Source of the DNA: Bacteroidota bacterium
GTDB lineage: Bacteria > Bacteroidota > Bacteroidia > Cytophagales > Cyclobacteriaceae
DNA: 64,000 bases
NCBI GenBank assembly: GCA_023417065.1
Contig: JAEZGH010000134.1
Location: 1-64,000, forward strand
Direction: 5' to 3'
This document shows, piece by piece, positions 16,196 to 23,361 of the stretch; position 1 is the stretch's first letter, and every line of letters starts with the position of its first letter. The notes beneath the pieces are model-generated. The model saw nothing but the letters and a program-made list of their open reading frames with translations. It made no database searches and was not told the DNA's origin. The translations under genes and the position numbers were made by a program.

Positions 16196-17548
16196 TTACC
16201 GGTCGGGTGTAAGCCCGATGCGACGTGCGAGATCGGACGTATACAAGTTCTGGGGATCGTACTTGCGCTTGATCTTCAGCCATTCAACGTATTGAGGGTA
16301 CATTGCCTTGAAAGTAGCCTCATCAAGGTATGCGTCTTTTCCAAGGTATATCCGGCCACCCATCTGCAATACCATTCTGTCGAGCCTTTTGGTGAAGGCT
16401 TTGAGCTGCGGTGTTATGGGGAAGTCGATCGCAAACGTATAACCTTCGAACGGGAAGGATAGTAATCCTCCCTGCGCTTTTCCAAATTTCTTGAGCACAT
16501 TGAGGAAGGGTATACAGTGGCTTTGTGTAATCTCCGTCAAAATGGTCCGGATATTTTTCCATCCATCCTGCAGGGGAATAACAAACTGATACTGGATGAA
16601 GCCGCGTTTTCCGTAGCCGCGGTTCCATTCATTGATCATGTCAAGCGGATAGAAGAACTTGTCGTAGTGAGAAAAGGATGGCGCCGACTTCTGCATCTGG
16701 TAAATAACCATGTCCAGCATGCGCACAGTAAGCGGATTCAGTACGAATGCAGGCAGATAGAAGGGTACAGTCAGTTTTGGTTTACCGCCGATCTTTAAAG
16801 GATCTTTCTTCAGCTTCTCAGGAAGTTCATCAAATCGCGCGTGATCACCCATGCTCAGCACTCCGCGACCGAGACGCTCACCTTTTGCCATTGGATCAAT
16901 CCATGCTACGGATGCAGGGAACTCATCACTGGTTTCATCGATAGCCTGTAGCATTTCATCTAGGGTCTGCGCAGCGAAGGCTTTCTGACGAAAGTACGTA
17001 GTTTCAACCTTCCGAAGCTGGATTGTAGCCGTGAGGATGGTTCCAAGCAATCCGAGCCCACCAAAATTTGCCCAGAAAAGATCTGGGTTTTCTTCCCGGC
17101 TTGCGCGAACAACAGATCCATCGGCAAGGAGTATGGTGAAGTCGTAAACGCAGTTGACAAACGAACCATCGGCGTGATGGGCCTTGCCGTGAACGTCATT
17201 CGCGATGGCACCACCGATGGTAACATACTTCGTCCCGGGTGTAATCATCGGAAACCAGCCCCGGGGTGTCAGGTGGGTAAGGATGTCTTCCAGTGAAACG
17301 CCGGCTTCACAGTGGAGAATGCCCTTCTCTTCATCAAAAGACAGAAAGTGGTTCATCTTCTCCATTTTCAGCACTACCTGATCCGTGTTCGTGGCCTGAT
17401 CGGCGTAGCTGCGGCCAAGGCCACGTGGGAGAATATGGCGCGCTGCGGGAGGTTTCAGGAGGTCGTGCTCATTTCGGGGATAAAGCACATTACACGTTGA
17501 TTTTGGAATGTTTCCCCAGCCCGAAAGCGTTTCTTGAGCGAGTTGCAT
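16196..17548 (-). CDS. DprE1-like FAD-dependent oxidoreductase
   Basis: A 450-residue flavoprotein of the vanillyl-alcohol-oxidase fold. Nearly every signature of mycobacterial DprE1 is present: GWGNIPKS start, PRGLGRSYAD, GTKYVTIGGAIANDVHGKAHH (FAD-binding), LFWANFGGLGLLGTI, FFYPLDMINEWNRGYGKRGFIQYQFVIP, LSFPFEG, GGRIYLGKDAYL with the lysine, and MYPQYVEWLKIKRKYDP. DprE1 oxidises decaprenyl-phosphoryl-ribose at C2 in arabinan synthesis. The cysteine hit by benzothiazinone drugs (Cys387 of M. tuberculosis) is Ala373 here. No DprE2 or decaprenyl-phosphoribose synthase gene is nearby, so the substrate is open; a sugar-lipid or aldonolactone oxidase role is possible. An 18-bp inverted repeat lies 49 bp upstream. 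Confidence 0.82.
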   Translation of the reverse strand: MQLAQETLSGWGNIPKSTCNVLYPRNEHDLLKPPAARHILPRGLGRSYADQATNTDQVVLKMEKMNHFLSFDEEKGILHCEAGVSLEDILTHLTPRGWFPMITPGTKYVTIGGAIANDVHGKAHHADGSFVNCVYDFTILLADGSVVRASREENPDLFWANFGGLGLLGTILTATIQLRKVETTYFRQKAFAAQTLDEMLQAIDETSDEFPASVAWIDPMAKGERLGRGVLSMGDHARFDELPEKLKKDPLKIGGKPKLTVPFYLPAFVLNPLTVRMLDMVIYQMQKSAPSFSHYDKFFYPLDMINEWNRGYGKRGFIQYQFVIPLQDGWKNIRTILTEITQSHCIPFLNVLKKFGKAQGGLLSFPFEGYTFAIDFPITPQLKAFTKRLDRMVLQMGGRIYLGKDAYLDEATFKAMYPQYVEWLKIKRKYDPQNLYTSDLARRIGLTPDR

Positions 17549-17596
17549 AAAATGTCAGAATTCAGATTTACGTTCAATTGAGGGCTCAGGGTCTTT

Positions 17597-17614
17597 TTTG
17601 CATAGGTATGCAAA
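17597..17614. promoter_or_regulatory. 18-bp inverted repeat upstream of the DprE1-like gene
   Basis: TTTGCATA-GG-TATGCAAA is a perfect 8+8-bp inverted repeat with a 2-bp centre, in the 200-bp divergent spacer between the DprE1-like gene and the small coiled-coil gene. Its size and position fit an operator for a dimeric regulator, but no regulator gene is adjacent. Confidence 0.45.
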
Positions 17615-17748
17615 GTCTCATCGCATGCACAATCCCGGCAACACGTTGCGAATTTACAACGAGAACTTCAATTCTGTTTGTCTTATACGAAATGAATACC
17701 AATGGCACCAAGTTTTTTAGCAGGGTTATCAAATAAATCTTTACCCGT

Positions 17749-18060
17749 ATGAAAATACATCACATATTCAAATCCCTTCTGTTGATGGTATTAATGGCAT
17801 TGGCATCTCCTTCCTTCGCATCGGCAACTACGCCCGTAGCAATTACTGAAGAAACTCCTGAGCAAAAGCTGAACAGGCTTACAAACCGCCTGGAGGAAAT
17901 CAAGGCTATGGACAGGAATGCAATGTCGAAGAGTGAAAGAAAAGCATTGAAGCGCGAAGTTCGCGAAATTAAAGACGAGGTTAAGCAGATCAGCGGAGGT
18001 GTATACATAAGTATCGGAGCTATACTTGTGATTATCCTTCTTTTGATCCTCTTGTTGTAA
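17749..18060 (+). CDS. Small envelope protein with coiled coil and C-terminal TM
   Basis: A 103-residue protein of unknown function. A cleavable signal peptide occupies about residues 1-26 (LLLMVLMALASPSFASA). It is followed by a charged helical stretch (EEIKAMDRNAMSKSERKALKREVREIKDEVKQ) that should form a coiled coil, then GGVYISIGAILVIILLLILLL as a C-terminal membrane anchor. Similar small proteins with a SERKALRKE core and GGVYISVGA anchor are common in Bacteroidota, to my recollection without assigned function. It is monocistronic and followed by a terminator. Confidence 0.75.
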   Translation: MKIHHIFKSLLLMVLMALASPSFASATTPVAITEETPEQKLNRLTNRLEEIKAMDRNAMSKSERKALKREVREIKDEVKQISGGVYISIGAILVIILLLILLL

Positions 18061-18095
18061 GAGCTACCAATCAATTCCAATCATTCCTGGAAATG

Positions 18096-18128
18096 AAAAA
18101 GGATACGTGGTTAGCGTATCCTTTTTTG
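18096..18128. terminator. Bidirectional intrinsic terminator
   Basis: A-tract, GGATACG (18101-18107), a 7-nt loop and CGTATCC (18115-18121) followed by TTTTTT. The A-tract on the other side makes it able to stop transcription from both the small envelope protein gene and accC, whose ends converge here. Confidence 0.85.
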
Positions 18129-18149
18129 TGCTTAGTGTCTGAGGGAAGA

Positions 18150-19505
18150 TCAACCTTCCTTCAGCGTTGAAAAGTCAAAACTTGTTTCGAGGAATTTCGT
18201 TGTGAACTTGCCGCTTCTGAACGTAGGGTTGTCCATCAGCGCGAGGTGGAACGGAATTGTCGTCTTGATACCTTCGATCACGAACTCACTCAACGCGCGT
18301 TTCATACGCGTGATCACATCTTCACGTGACTGACCGCTCACGATAAGTTTTGCGATCATGGAATCGTAGTTTGGTGGTATGGTATATCCTGCATACACGT
18401 GGCTGTCGACGCGGACGCCGTGCCCTCCGGGAAGGTGGAGGTTGAGGATTTTACCTGGTGACGGTCTGAACCCATTGGCAGGATCTTCAGCGTTGATCCG
18501 GCACTCCATCGCGTACAGATTCGGGAAGTAGTTACGTCCTGAGATAGGTACTCCGGCAGCAACCTTGATTTGTTCCTTGATAAGGTCATAATCGGTTACT
18601 TCTTCGGTAATGGGGTGCTCCACCTGAATACGGGTATTCATCTCCATGAAGTAGAAGTTCCCATGTTTATCGACAAGGAACTCAATGGTTCCGGCACCTT
18701 CATACTTGATAGCGCGTGCGCCTTTGATTGCGGCTTCGCCCATTTTTTCACGAAGTTCCTGATTGAGAACCGGTGAAGGTGTTTCTTCCACGAGTTTCTG
18801 GTGGCGTCGTTGAATAGAGCAATCGCGTTCAGAGAGGTGGCAAGCTTTGCCGTACTGGTCGCCCACAATCTGAATTTCGATGTGGCGTGGCTCTTCTACG
18901 AATTTTTCGAGGTACAGACCATCGTTGCCGAATGATGCGCCGGCTTCGCGTCTTGCATCATCCCATGCTTTTTTGAATTCAGAAGGATCGTTGATGATGC
19001 GCATACCCTTCCCACCGCCTCCGGCAGTAGCTTTTATAATCACGGGGTATCCGATCTTCTTGGCGATTTTCATCCCTTCATCAACGGAGCTCAGCAAGCC
19101 ATCGCTTCCGGGGATGGTAGGTACTCCGGCTTTCTTCATGGTGTCTTTTGCGGTGGACTTATCGCCCATAGCTTCGATCATCGCAGGAGTGGGGCCGATG
19201 AATTTGATTCCGTACTCATGGCATATTGCTGAAAACTCCGCGCGTTCAGAAAGAAATCCGTATCCGGGGTGGATAGCGTCGGCGTTAGTGATTTCAGCAG
19301 CTGATATGATTCGCGGGATATTCAGATATGAGTCCTTGCTGGGGGCATCACCGATACACACCGCTTCATCGGCGAAGCGTACGTGAAGGCTTTCCCGGTC
19401 AGCGGTGGAGTAAACCGCAACAGTTTTGATGCCCATCTCCTTACAGGTCCGTATAACACGCAAGGCAATCTCACCGCGGTTTGCAATTAATATCTTCTTA
19501 AACAT
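18150..19505 (-). CDS. accC: Acetyl-CoA carboxylase, biotin carboxylase subunit
   Basis: ATP-dependent carboxylation of the biotin on AccB, the first half-reaction of acetyl-CoA carboxylase in fatty-acid synthesis. The 451-residue ATP-grasp enzyme shows the standard start FKKILIANRGEIALRVIRTC, the HPGYGFLSERAEF segment, the glycine-rich ATP loop TAGGGGKGMRI, ERDCSIQRRHQKLVEE and the active-site region FYFMEMNTRIQVEHPITEEVTDYDL. The gene is 24 bp downstream of accB on the same strand, as in most bacteria. The carboxyltransferase subunits are not in the window. Confidence 0.96.
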   Translation of the reverse strand: MFKKILIANRGEIALRVIRTCKEMGIKTVAVYSTADRESLHVRFADEAVCIGDAPSKDSYLNIPRIISAAEITNADAIHPGYGFLSERAEFSAICHEYGIKFIGPTPAMIEAMGDKSTAKDTMKKAGVPTIPGSDGLLSSVDEGMKIAKKIGYPVIIKATAGGGGKGMRIINDPSEFKKAWDDARREAGASFGNDGLYLEKFVEEPRHIEIQIVGDQYGKACHLSERDCSIQRRHQKLVEETPSPVLNQELREKMGEAAIKGARAIKYEGAGTIEFLVDKHGNFYFMEMNTRIQVEHPITEEVTDYDLIKEQIKVAAGVPISGRNYFPNLYAMECRINAEDPANGFRPSPGKILNLHLPGGHGVRVDSHVYAGYTIPPNYDSMIAKLIVSGQSREDVITRMKRALSEFVIEGIKTTIPFHLALMDNPTFRSGKFTTKFLETSFDFSTLKEG

Positions 19506-19529
19506 GATATTTCGTTATTCCCCAAAAAA

Positions 19530-20120
19530 TTAATCCGGTTCAACCAGGAAGAGAACCTGATCGTATTCCACAGGGCTTGAGTTTTCGAGCATCACTTTAA
19601 CCACGGTACCACTTACTTCCGATTCAATTTCGTTGAACAGTTTCATGGCCTCGATGATGCAGACTGTCTGGCCCTTGGCTACCTTGTCGCCAACAGAGAC
19701 GAATGGGGGTGCGTCCGGACTAGAAGAACGGTAGAATGTTCCAATCATTGGCGACTTGATTTCGACGAGCTTCGTACCGGATGCCGGCGCTTCAGCGGAT
19801 GCCTCCTTCGAAGGGGAAGTCTGTGGTGGAAGCTGCGTCTGCACGGATGGCGCGCTCTGCTGTGGCATAACCTGGGTCGAAGGCATATGCGTCATCACCG
19901 GGGACGATTTCAGTATCTTCTGATCAGGTTCACGCTTCACGTGAAGCTTAAGTTCTTTTGTCTCAATGTTGACTTCGTTCAGCCCCGTTTTAGAAATGAA
20001 GTCTATAAGATCCCGGATTTCGGAGGTCTTCATTTCAGGTTGAGGTGTGGAAGAAGCCGCGGAACTCCGGGAGGGTTTTTCCACTTTCCGGGTTGATGTT
20101 TTTGAAGCTCTTTTGCTCAT
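19530..20120 (-). CDS. accB: Acetyl-CoA carboxylase, biotin carboxyl carrier protein
   Basis: Carries biotin between the carboxylase and carboxyltransferase sites. The 196-residue protein has an N-terminal basic tail rich in Ser and Lys, a helical segment (IRDLIDFISKTGLNEVNIETKELKLHVKRE) seen in BCCPs, a Pro/Ala/Gln-rich flexible linker, and the biotinyl domain with IEAMKLFNEIESEVSG, whose lysine is biotinylated. The domain is complete (KSPMIGTFYRSSSPDAPPFVSVGDKV at its start). It lies between efp (11 bp) and accC (24 bp), all probably in one transcript. The extra N-terminal 30 residues are longer than in E. coli. Confidence 0.95.
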   Translation of the reverse strand: MSKRASKTSTRKVEKPSRSSAASSTPQPEMKTSEIRDLIDFISKTGLNEVNIETKELKLHVKREPDQKILKSSPVMTHMPSTQVMPQQSAPSVQTQLPPQTSPSKEASAEAPASGTKLVEIKSPMIGTFYRSSSPDAPPFVSVGDKVAKGQTVCIIEAMKLFNEIESEVSGTVVKVMLENSSPVEYDQVLFLVEPD

Positions 20121-20131
20121 GGATCGGTTGA

Positions 20132-20698
20132 TTATTCTTTAACGCGTTCGACGTATGCGCCTGTCCGCGTGTCTACTTTTATTTTTTCGCCGGTGTTGAC
20201 GAACAGAGGTACTCTGATCTCGACGCCGTTTTCCATCTTGGCAGGTTTCAGTGTGCGGGTAGCAGTATCACCTGCAATTCCGGGTTCAGTATACTCTACT
20301 TCAAGAACGACGTGTGATGGTGCTTCTGCAGTGATAGGTGTTGTTCCGTTTTCGAATGCAATCAAAAGGGTAACGCCTTCCTTAATATAATTCACAGAGT
20401 CGCCAAGGAGGACTTTGTCGATATAGACCTGATCGAAGGTTTCATTATCCATACACACGAGGCTTTCGCCGTCGGCGTACAGATATTGATATTCTTTTGT
20501 TTCTACTCGCAGCAATTCAACTTCGTCGCCGGGGCGGAACCGGTTTTCAGCCAGTTTGCCATTGCGAACGTTTCTCATCTTAATTTGATAGAATGCGCGG
20601 AGGTTTCCAGGAGTGCGGTGTTGTAATTCCTCAACCTGGACGACTTCTCCATTGTAACGTATGAAGTTGCCTTTGCTTAGATCAGATACAGTTGCCAT
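20132..20698 (-). CDS. efp: Elongation factor P with Asn at the modification site
   Basis: Rescues ribosomes stalled on polyproline by binding beside the P-site tRNA. The 188-residue protein has three beta-barrel domains and the C-terminal GEKIKVDTRTGAYVERV signature. At the tip of domain I the usual PGKGxAF is PGNLRAF, so the position of E. coli Lys34 is Asn32 here. By family knowledge that residue is lysylated in E. coli, rhamnosylated as Arg in Pseudomonas and 5-aminopentanolylated in Bacillus; none of these fits Asn. The gene is upstream of accB by 11 bp, and a promoter-like sequence lies just upstream. Confidence 0.94.
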   Translation of the reverse strand: MATVSDLSKGNFIRYNGEVVQVEELQHRTPGNLRAFYQIKMRNVRNGKLAENRFRPGDEVELLRVETKEYQYLYADGESLVCMDNETFDQVYIDKVLLGDSVNYIKEGVTLLIAFENGTTPITAEAPSHVVLEVEYTEPGIAGDTATRTLKPAKMENGVEIRVPLFVNTGEKIKVDTRTGAYVERVKE

Positions 20699-20718
20699 AG
20701 ATTTCGCTCGTTAAGTTA

Positions 20719-20749
20719 CAAATCAAGTAATTAAATGCAATTCATCAAA
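20719..20749 (-). promoter_or_regulatory. Candidate promoter for efp-accB-accC
   Basis: On the minus strand: TTTG (20749-20746), 19 bp, then TTGATTTG (20726-20719), one mismatch from TAnnTTTG. The start would be about 10-15 nt upstream of the efp ATG. A GC-rich hairpin (CTCCGC/GCGGAG, 20750-20768) directly upstream may end fabH transcription. Confidence 0.5.
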
Positions 20750-20806
20750 CTCCGCCGTGTCAGCGGAGCAAAAAGGGACGCTATATCAAAAAATCAGGGG
20801 AAGACA

Positions 20807-21805
20807 TCAGGCGGGATCGTAAGCCCATCTGACGAATACAGAACCCCAGGTAAAGCCACCGCCGAACGCCGCAAGAATAAGGTTGTCGCCTTTCTTCAGT
20901 TGCTTCTCATAATCCCACAGCAGGAGCGGTATAGTTCCTGCGGTTGTGTTGCCGTAGCGTTCGATATTCATCATCACCTTGTCTTCAGAGATGCCCACGC
21001 GACTTGCGGTAGCGTCAATGATTCGCTTGTTTGCCTGATGGGGCACAAGCCAGGAGATGTTTTCAGGTTTCAGGTTGTTGCGTTCAGCGATTTGCGCTGC
21101 AACGTCGGCCATGTTAGTGACCGCGAATTTGAAAACTGCGGCGCCTTCCTGATACACGTAGTGCTGGCGGGCGGCGACGGTTTCTGCTGATGCTGGCCGG
21201 CGGCTTCCTCCGGCTTTCATATGCAAATATGCTTCTCCGTTCCCGTCGCTGCGGTGTATAGAATCGATCACGCCGACATCCTCAGTAGTAGGTTCGAGGA
21301 GTACAGCGCCGGCACCATCGCCGAAGATAATACACGTTGTGCGGTCGGTATAGTCCATGATGGCGGACATCTTGTCGCCGCCAATTACAATAACTTTCTT
21401 GTATCTGCCGGATTCGATAAAGCTGGCGCCGGTAGTGAGCGCATAAATGAAGCCTGAGCATGCGGCACTCATATCGAAACTGAAGGCATTTACAGCGCCC
21501 ACTGCAGTAGCAACGATGTTTGCTGTCGCAGGAAACGTCATGTCGGCGGTCACGGTGGCAAAAAGTATCAGGTCAATCTCCTTCGGATCAACCTTTGTTT
21601 TTGCCAGCAGGTCTTTCACGGCCTCTATGCCGAGCACCGAAACACCTTTGTTTTCGCCTTTGAGAATTCTTCTCTCTTTGATCCCCGTTCTGGTGGTAAT
21701 CCATTCGTCGCTGGTATCCACCATCGTTTCGAGCTCTTGATTAGTAAGGACATAGTCGGGGACGTATCCGCCCACACCCGTAATAGCTGCTCTTATTTTT
21801 GTCAT
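20807..21805 (-). CDS. fabH: 3-oxoacyl-ACP synthase III
   Basis: Condenses acetyl-CoA (or a branched primer) with malonyl-ACP to start fatty-acid synthesis. The 332-residue thiolase-fold enzyme has the full Cys-His-Asn triad: Cys116 in SAACSGFIYAL, His in WLVPHQANKRII and Asn in ERYGNTTAGTIP. N-terminal ITGVGGYVPDYVLTN and DEWITTRTGIKERR are typical of FabH. It belongs to the yceD-rpmF-fabH-efp-accB-accC neighbourhood linking ribosome and membrane synthesis. A terminator-like hairpin on the same strand separates it from rpmF, so it may have its own promoter. Primer preference cannot be read. Confidence 0.95.
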   Translation of the reverse strand: MTKIRAAITGVGGYVPDYVLTNQELETMVDTSDEWITTRTGIKERRILKGENKGVSVLGIEAVKDLLAKTKVDPKEIDLILFATVTADMTFPATANIVATAVGAVNAFSFDMSAACSGFIYALTTGASFIESGRYKKVIVIGGDKMSAIMDYTDRTTCIIFGDGAGAVLLEPTTEDVGVIDSIHRSDGNGEAYLHMKAGGSRRPASAETVAARQHYVYQEGAAVFKFAVTNMADVAAQIAERNNLKPENISWLVPHQANKRIIDATASRVGISEDKVMMNIERYGNTTAGTIPLLLWDYEKQLKKGDNLILAAFGGGFTWGSVFVRWAYDPA

Positions 21806-21850
21806 ATCCTTATGCGGCGTTGCCGCGGGCCGTGAATTAATTTGGTGTAA

Positions 21851-21885
21851 AGAAAAAATGCCCGATGAGCGTTTTCATCGAGCAT
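21851..21885 (-). terminator. Intrinsic terminator between rpmF and fabH
   Basis: Read on the minus strand: ATGCTCGATGA pairs with TCATCGGGCAT (one wobble) around a 6-nt loop and is followed by six U. It lies after rpmF and 46 bp before the fabH ATG, and so would isolate yceD-rpmF from fabH. Confidence 0.75.
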
Positions 21886-21997
21886 TGTATGTCAGTCAGT
21901 TTCGTATGTGAAACGTCAAAATGCAGATCAGGTACATTGCCCCATTCAGAATATTGTGATTCTGTACGGAGTTGCGCACTGTAAAATGCACCATTAC

Positions 21998-22189
21998 TTA
22001 CGCGAGAACTTCCTTTTCCATCACCACTTTACCATTGAAGTAAAGCTTACCTTCGTGCCAGAATGCACGGTGAGGAAGGTGATGTTCGCCTGTCGTCGGG
22101 CAGATAGTAGTTTCTTTGGCGACAGCCTTATAATGTGTCCTTCTCTTATCCCGGCGGGTTCTCGAGAGTTTGCGTTTGGGATTTGGCAT
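21998..22189 (-). CDS. rpmF: 50S ribosomal protein L32 (zinc-free type)
   Basis: A 63-residue ribosomal protein with the family N-terminus MPNPKRKLSRTRRDKRRTHYKA. The body, TTICPTTGEHHLPHRAFWHEGKLYFNGK, keeps one cysteine only, so the four-cysteine zinc ribbon of C+ L32 is absent. Zinc-free paralogs let cells release zinc under limitation, but here it is the copy in the conserved yceD-rpmF locus and may be the only one. The gene starts 12 bp after yceD. Confidence 0.93.
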   Translation of the reverse strand: MPNPKRKLSRTRRDKRRTHYKAVAKETTICPTTGEHHLPHRAFWHEGKLYFNGKVVMEKEVLA

Positions 22190-22201
22190 AATACAAACAG
22201 T

Positions 22202-22741
22202 TTATTTTAATTTCTTCAATATGTTCCAGCGAGGATCGATGTTGTCATCGTTGTCGTCGCTATCGGGTTGGTCGGACTTCTCCGAGCTGTAAACGATCTT
22301 TCCTTCGGAGGAATCGTCATCCTGATTCTCCTCCTGGACGAACCGGGGATGAAGTTTCTTCATCGGCACCGCCAGCGCGATGAACTCATAGATATACTGG
22401 CCCAGTTCAAGGGCCACGGTATCCCGGTGGATCATCACTATTTCGTCGCTGATTTCTTCATCCGCCTCTCCGTATTTGAACAAAACCTTGCGGGTTGTCC
22501 AGATCGGGTAGTCGAACTCCTCCAGTGAGCGGTCGCATGTGAGCCTTGCTGTTCCCTTTATTTTGAAGTCTGCTTCAAGGAACGTTTCGTGCTTATTGAG
22601 CGCCACCTCAGCCTTAAACCGGCCTTGCGAAACAACTCCGGTCCCGTACTTTCGGAAGAAGTCATCATCAAATTCGTATTCGAAATGATGAAGCTTATTG
22701 CTAAGACCGATGATATTTACGCTATAAGCCCCCACAACCAA
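22202..22741 (-). CDS. DUF177/YceD-like protein
   Basis: A 179-residue DUF177 protein, the usual gene upstream of rpmF; YceD homologues are linked to 23S rRNA biogenesis. The family core is visible: FKIKGTARLTCDRSLEEFDYPI, then the acidic FKYGEADEEISDEIVMIHRD, DTVALELGQYIYEFIALAVPMKKLHP. The tail (EENQDDDSSEGKIVYSSEKSDQPDSDDNDDN) is very acidic and ends DPRWNILKKLK, a conserved end motif. The conserved Cys-x-R is present. It is co-transcribed with rpmF, 12 bp apart. Confidence 0.85.
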   Translation of the reverse strand: MVVGAYSVNIIGLSNKLHHFEYEFDDDFFRKYGTGVVSQGRFKAEVALNKHETFLEADFKIKGTARLTCDRSLEEFDYPIWTTRKVLFKYGEADEEISDEIVMIHRDTVALELGQYIYEFIALAVPMKKLHPRFVQEENQDDDSSEGKIVYSSEKSDQPDSDDNDDNIDPRWNILKKLK

Positions 22742-22884
22742 TTGCCCACTCGGGCGTTAAAAATTAGTCGGCAAATTTAGGAGATTTAATGGGATTTGCA
22801 CACCAGGCGAATGGCAGAATTTGCGGTTTTCTGATTCAGTGGGCGGAATGCGGACAATTCAATTGTTAATGCGCTGATTTTCAG

Positions 22885-23292
22885 TTATAAATATTGAGAA
22901 AGGGCAATATCACGAAATTCTTTTCGGTTTTTTGTTCCGTGGTTTTCGATGAAAAAATCGATAATTCCCTTCTTGAAGCCCAGCTTGATGGCAATATTCT
23001 TACAAAAGATGATTTCACTTTCGAAAACATTCTGATCGATGAAGATCAGCTCGATGCAGGAGTAGAGGTATTCGAACTTCTGATCCGGTGACAGGGCTCC
23101 CAGAGAATCAATGGGTTCAGGGTTCTTGATGAGCTCCAGGACATCTTTCTCAGGAAAGTTGCGGTCGCTGGCGATTTTGAAAATCATCTCCCGTTCGCTC
23201 TTGGCAAAATGCTTGTCGGCCTCGGCCAGCTGGATCAAAATGTTCAGTTGCTTTTTCGTGACGATATCCATCTCGTTGTTTTCTTGCGCCAA
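22885..23292 (-). CDS. TerB-like helical protein
   Basis: A 135-residue all-helical, acidic protein resembling the TerB/co-TerB fold: KKQLNILIQLAEADKHFAKSEREMIFKIA, then a second repeat-like helix bundle around FEYLYSCIELIFIDQNVFESEIIFCKNIAIKLGF. In both halves an aliphatic helix is followed by an acidic/Asp turn, as in TerB where two acidic sites bind metal. No tellurite-resistance genes are present. The ATG at 23271 (MDIVTKKQ) is an alternative start. It lies alone between yceD and pdxA. Function unknown. Confidence 0.65.
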   Translation of the reverse strand: MAQENNEMDIVTKKQLNILIQLAEADKHFAKSEREMIFKIASDRNFPEKDVLELIKNPEPIDSLGALSPDQKFEYLYSCIELIFIDQNVFESEIIFCKNIAIKLGFKKGIIDFFIENHGTKNRKEFRDIALSQYL

Positions 23293-23361
23293 ATATAAGG
23301 ATTAATCCCGCTAACCTTCATTCAGGCGGCTTTAACGTGCAGATCCTGAACAGGAGTTTAC

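Noticed and set aside
16047..16283. Minus-strand 78-codon frame in the palindromic intergenic region
   Set aside because: It runs into the end of the DprE1-like gene in another frame and is Arg/Ser-rich because of GC-rich repeats, so it is not coding-like.
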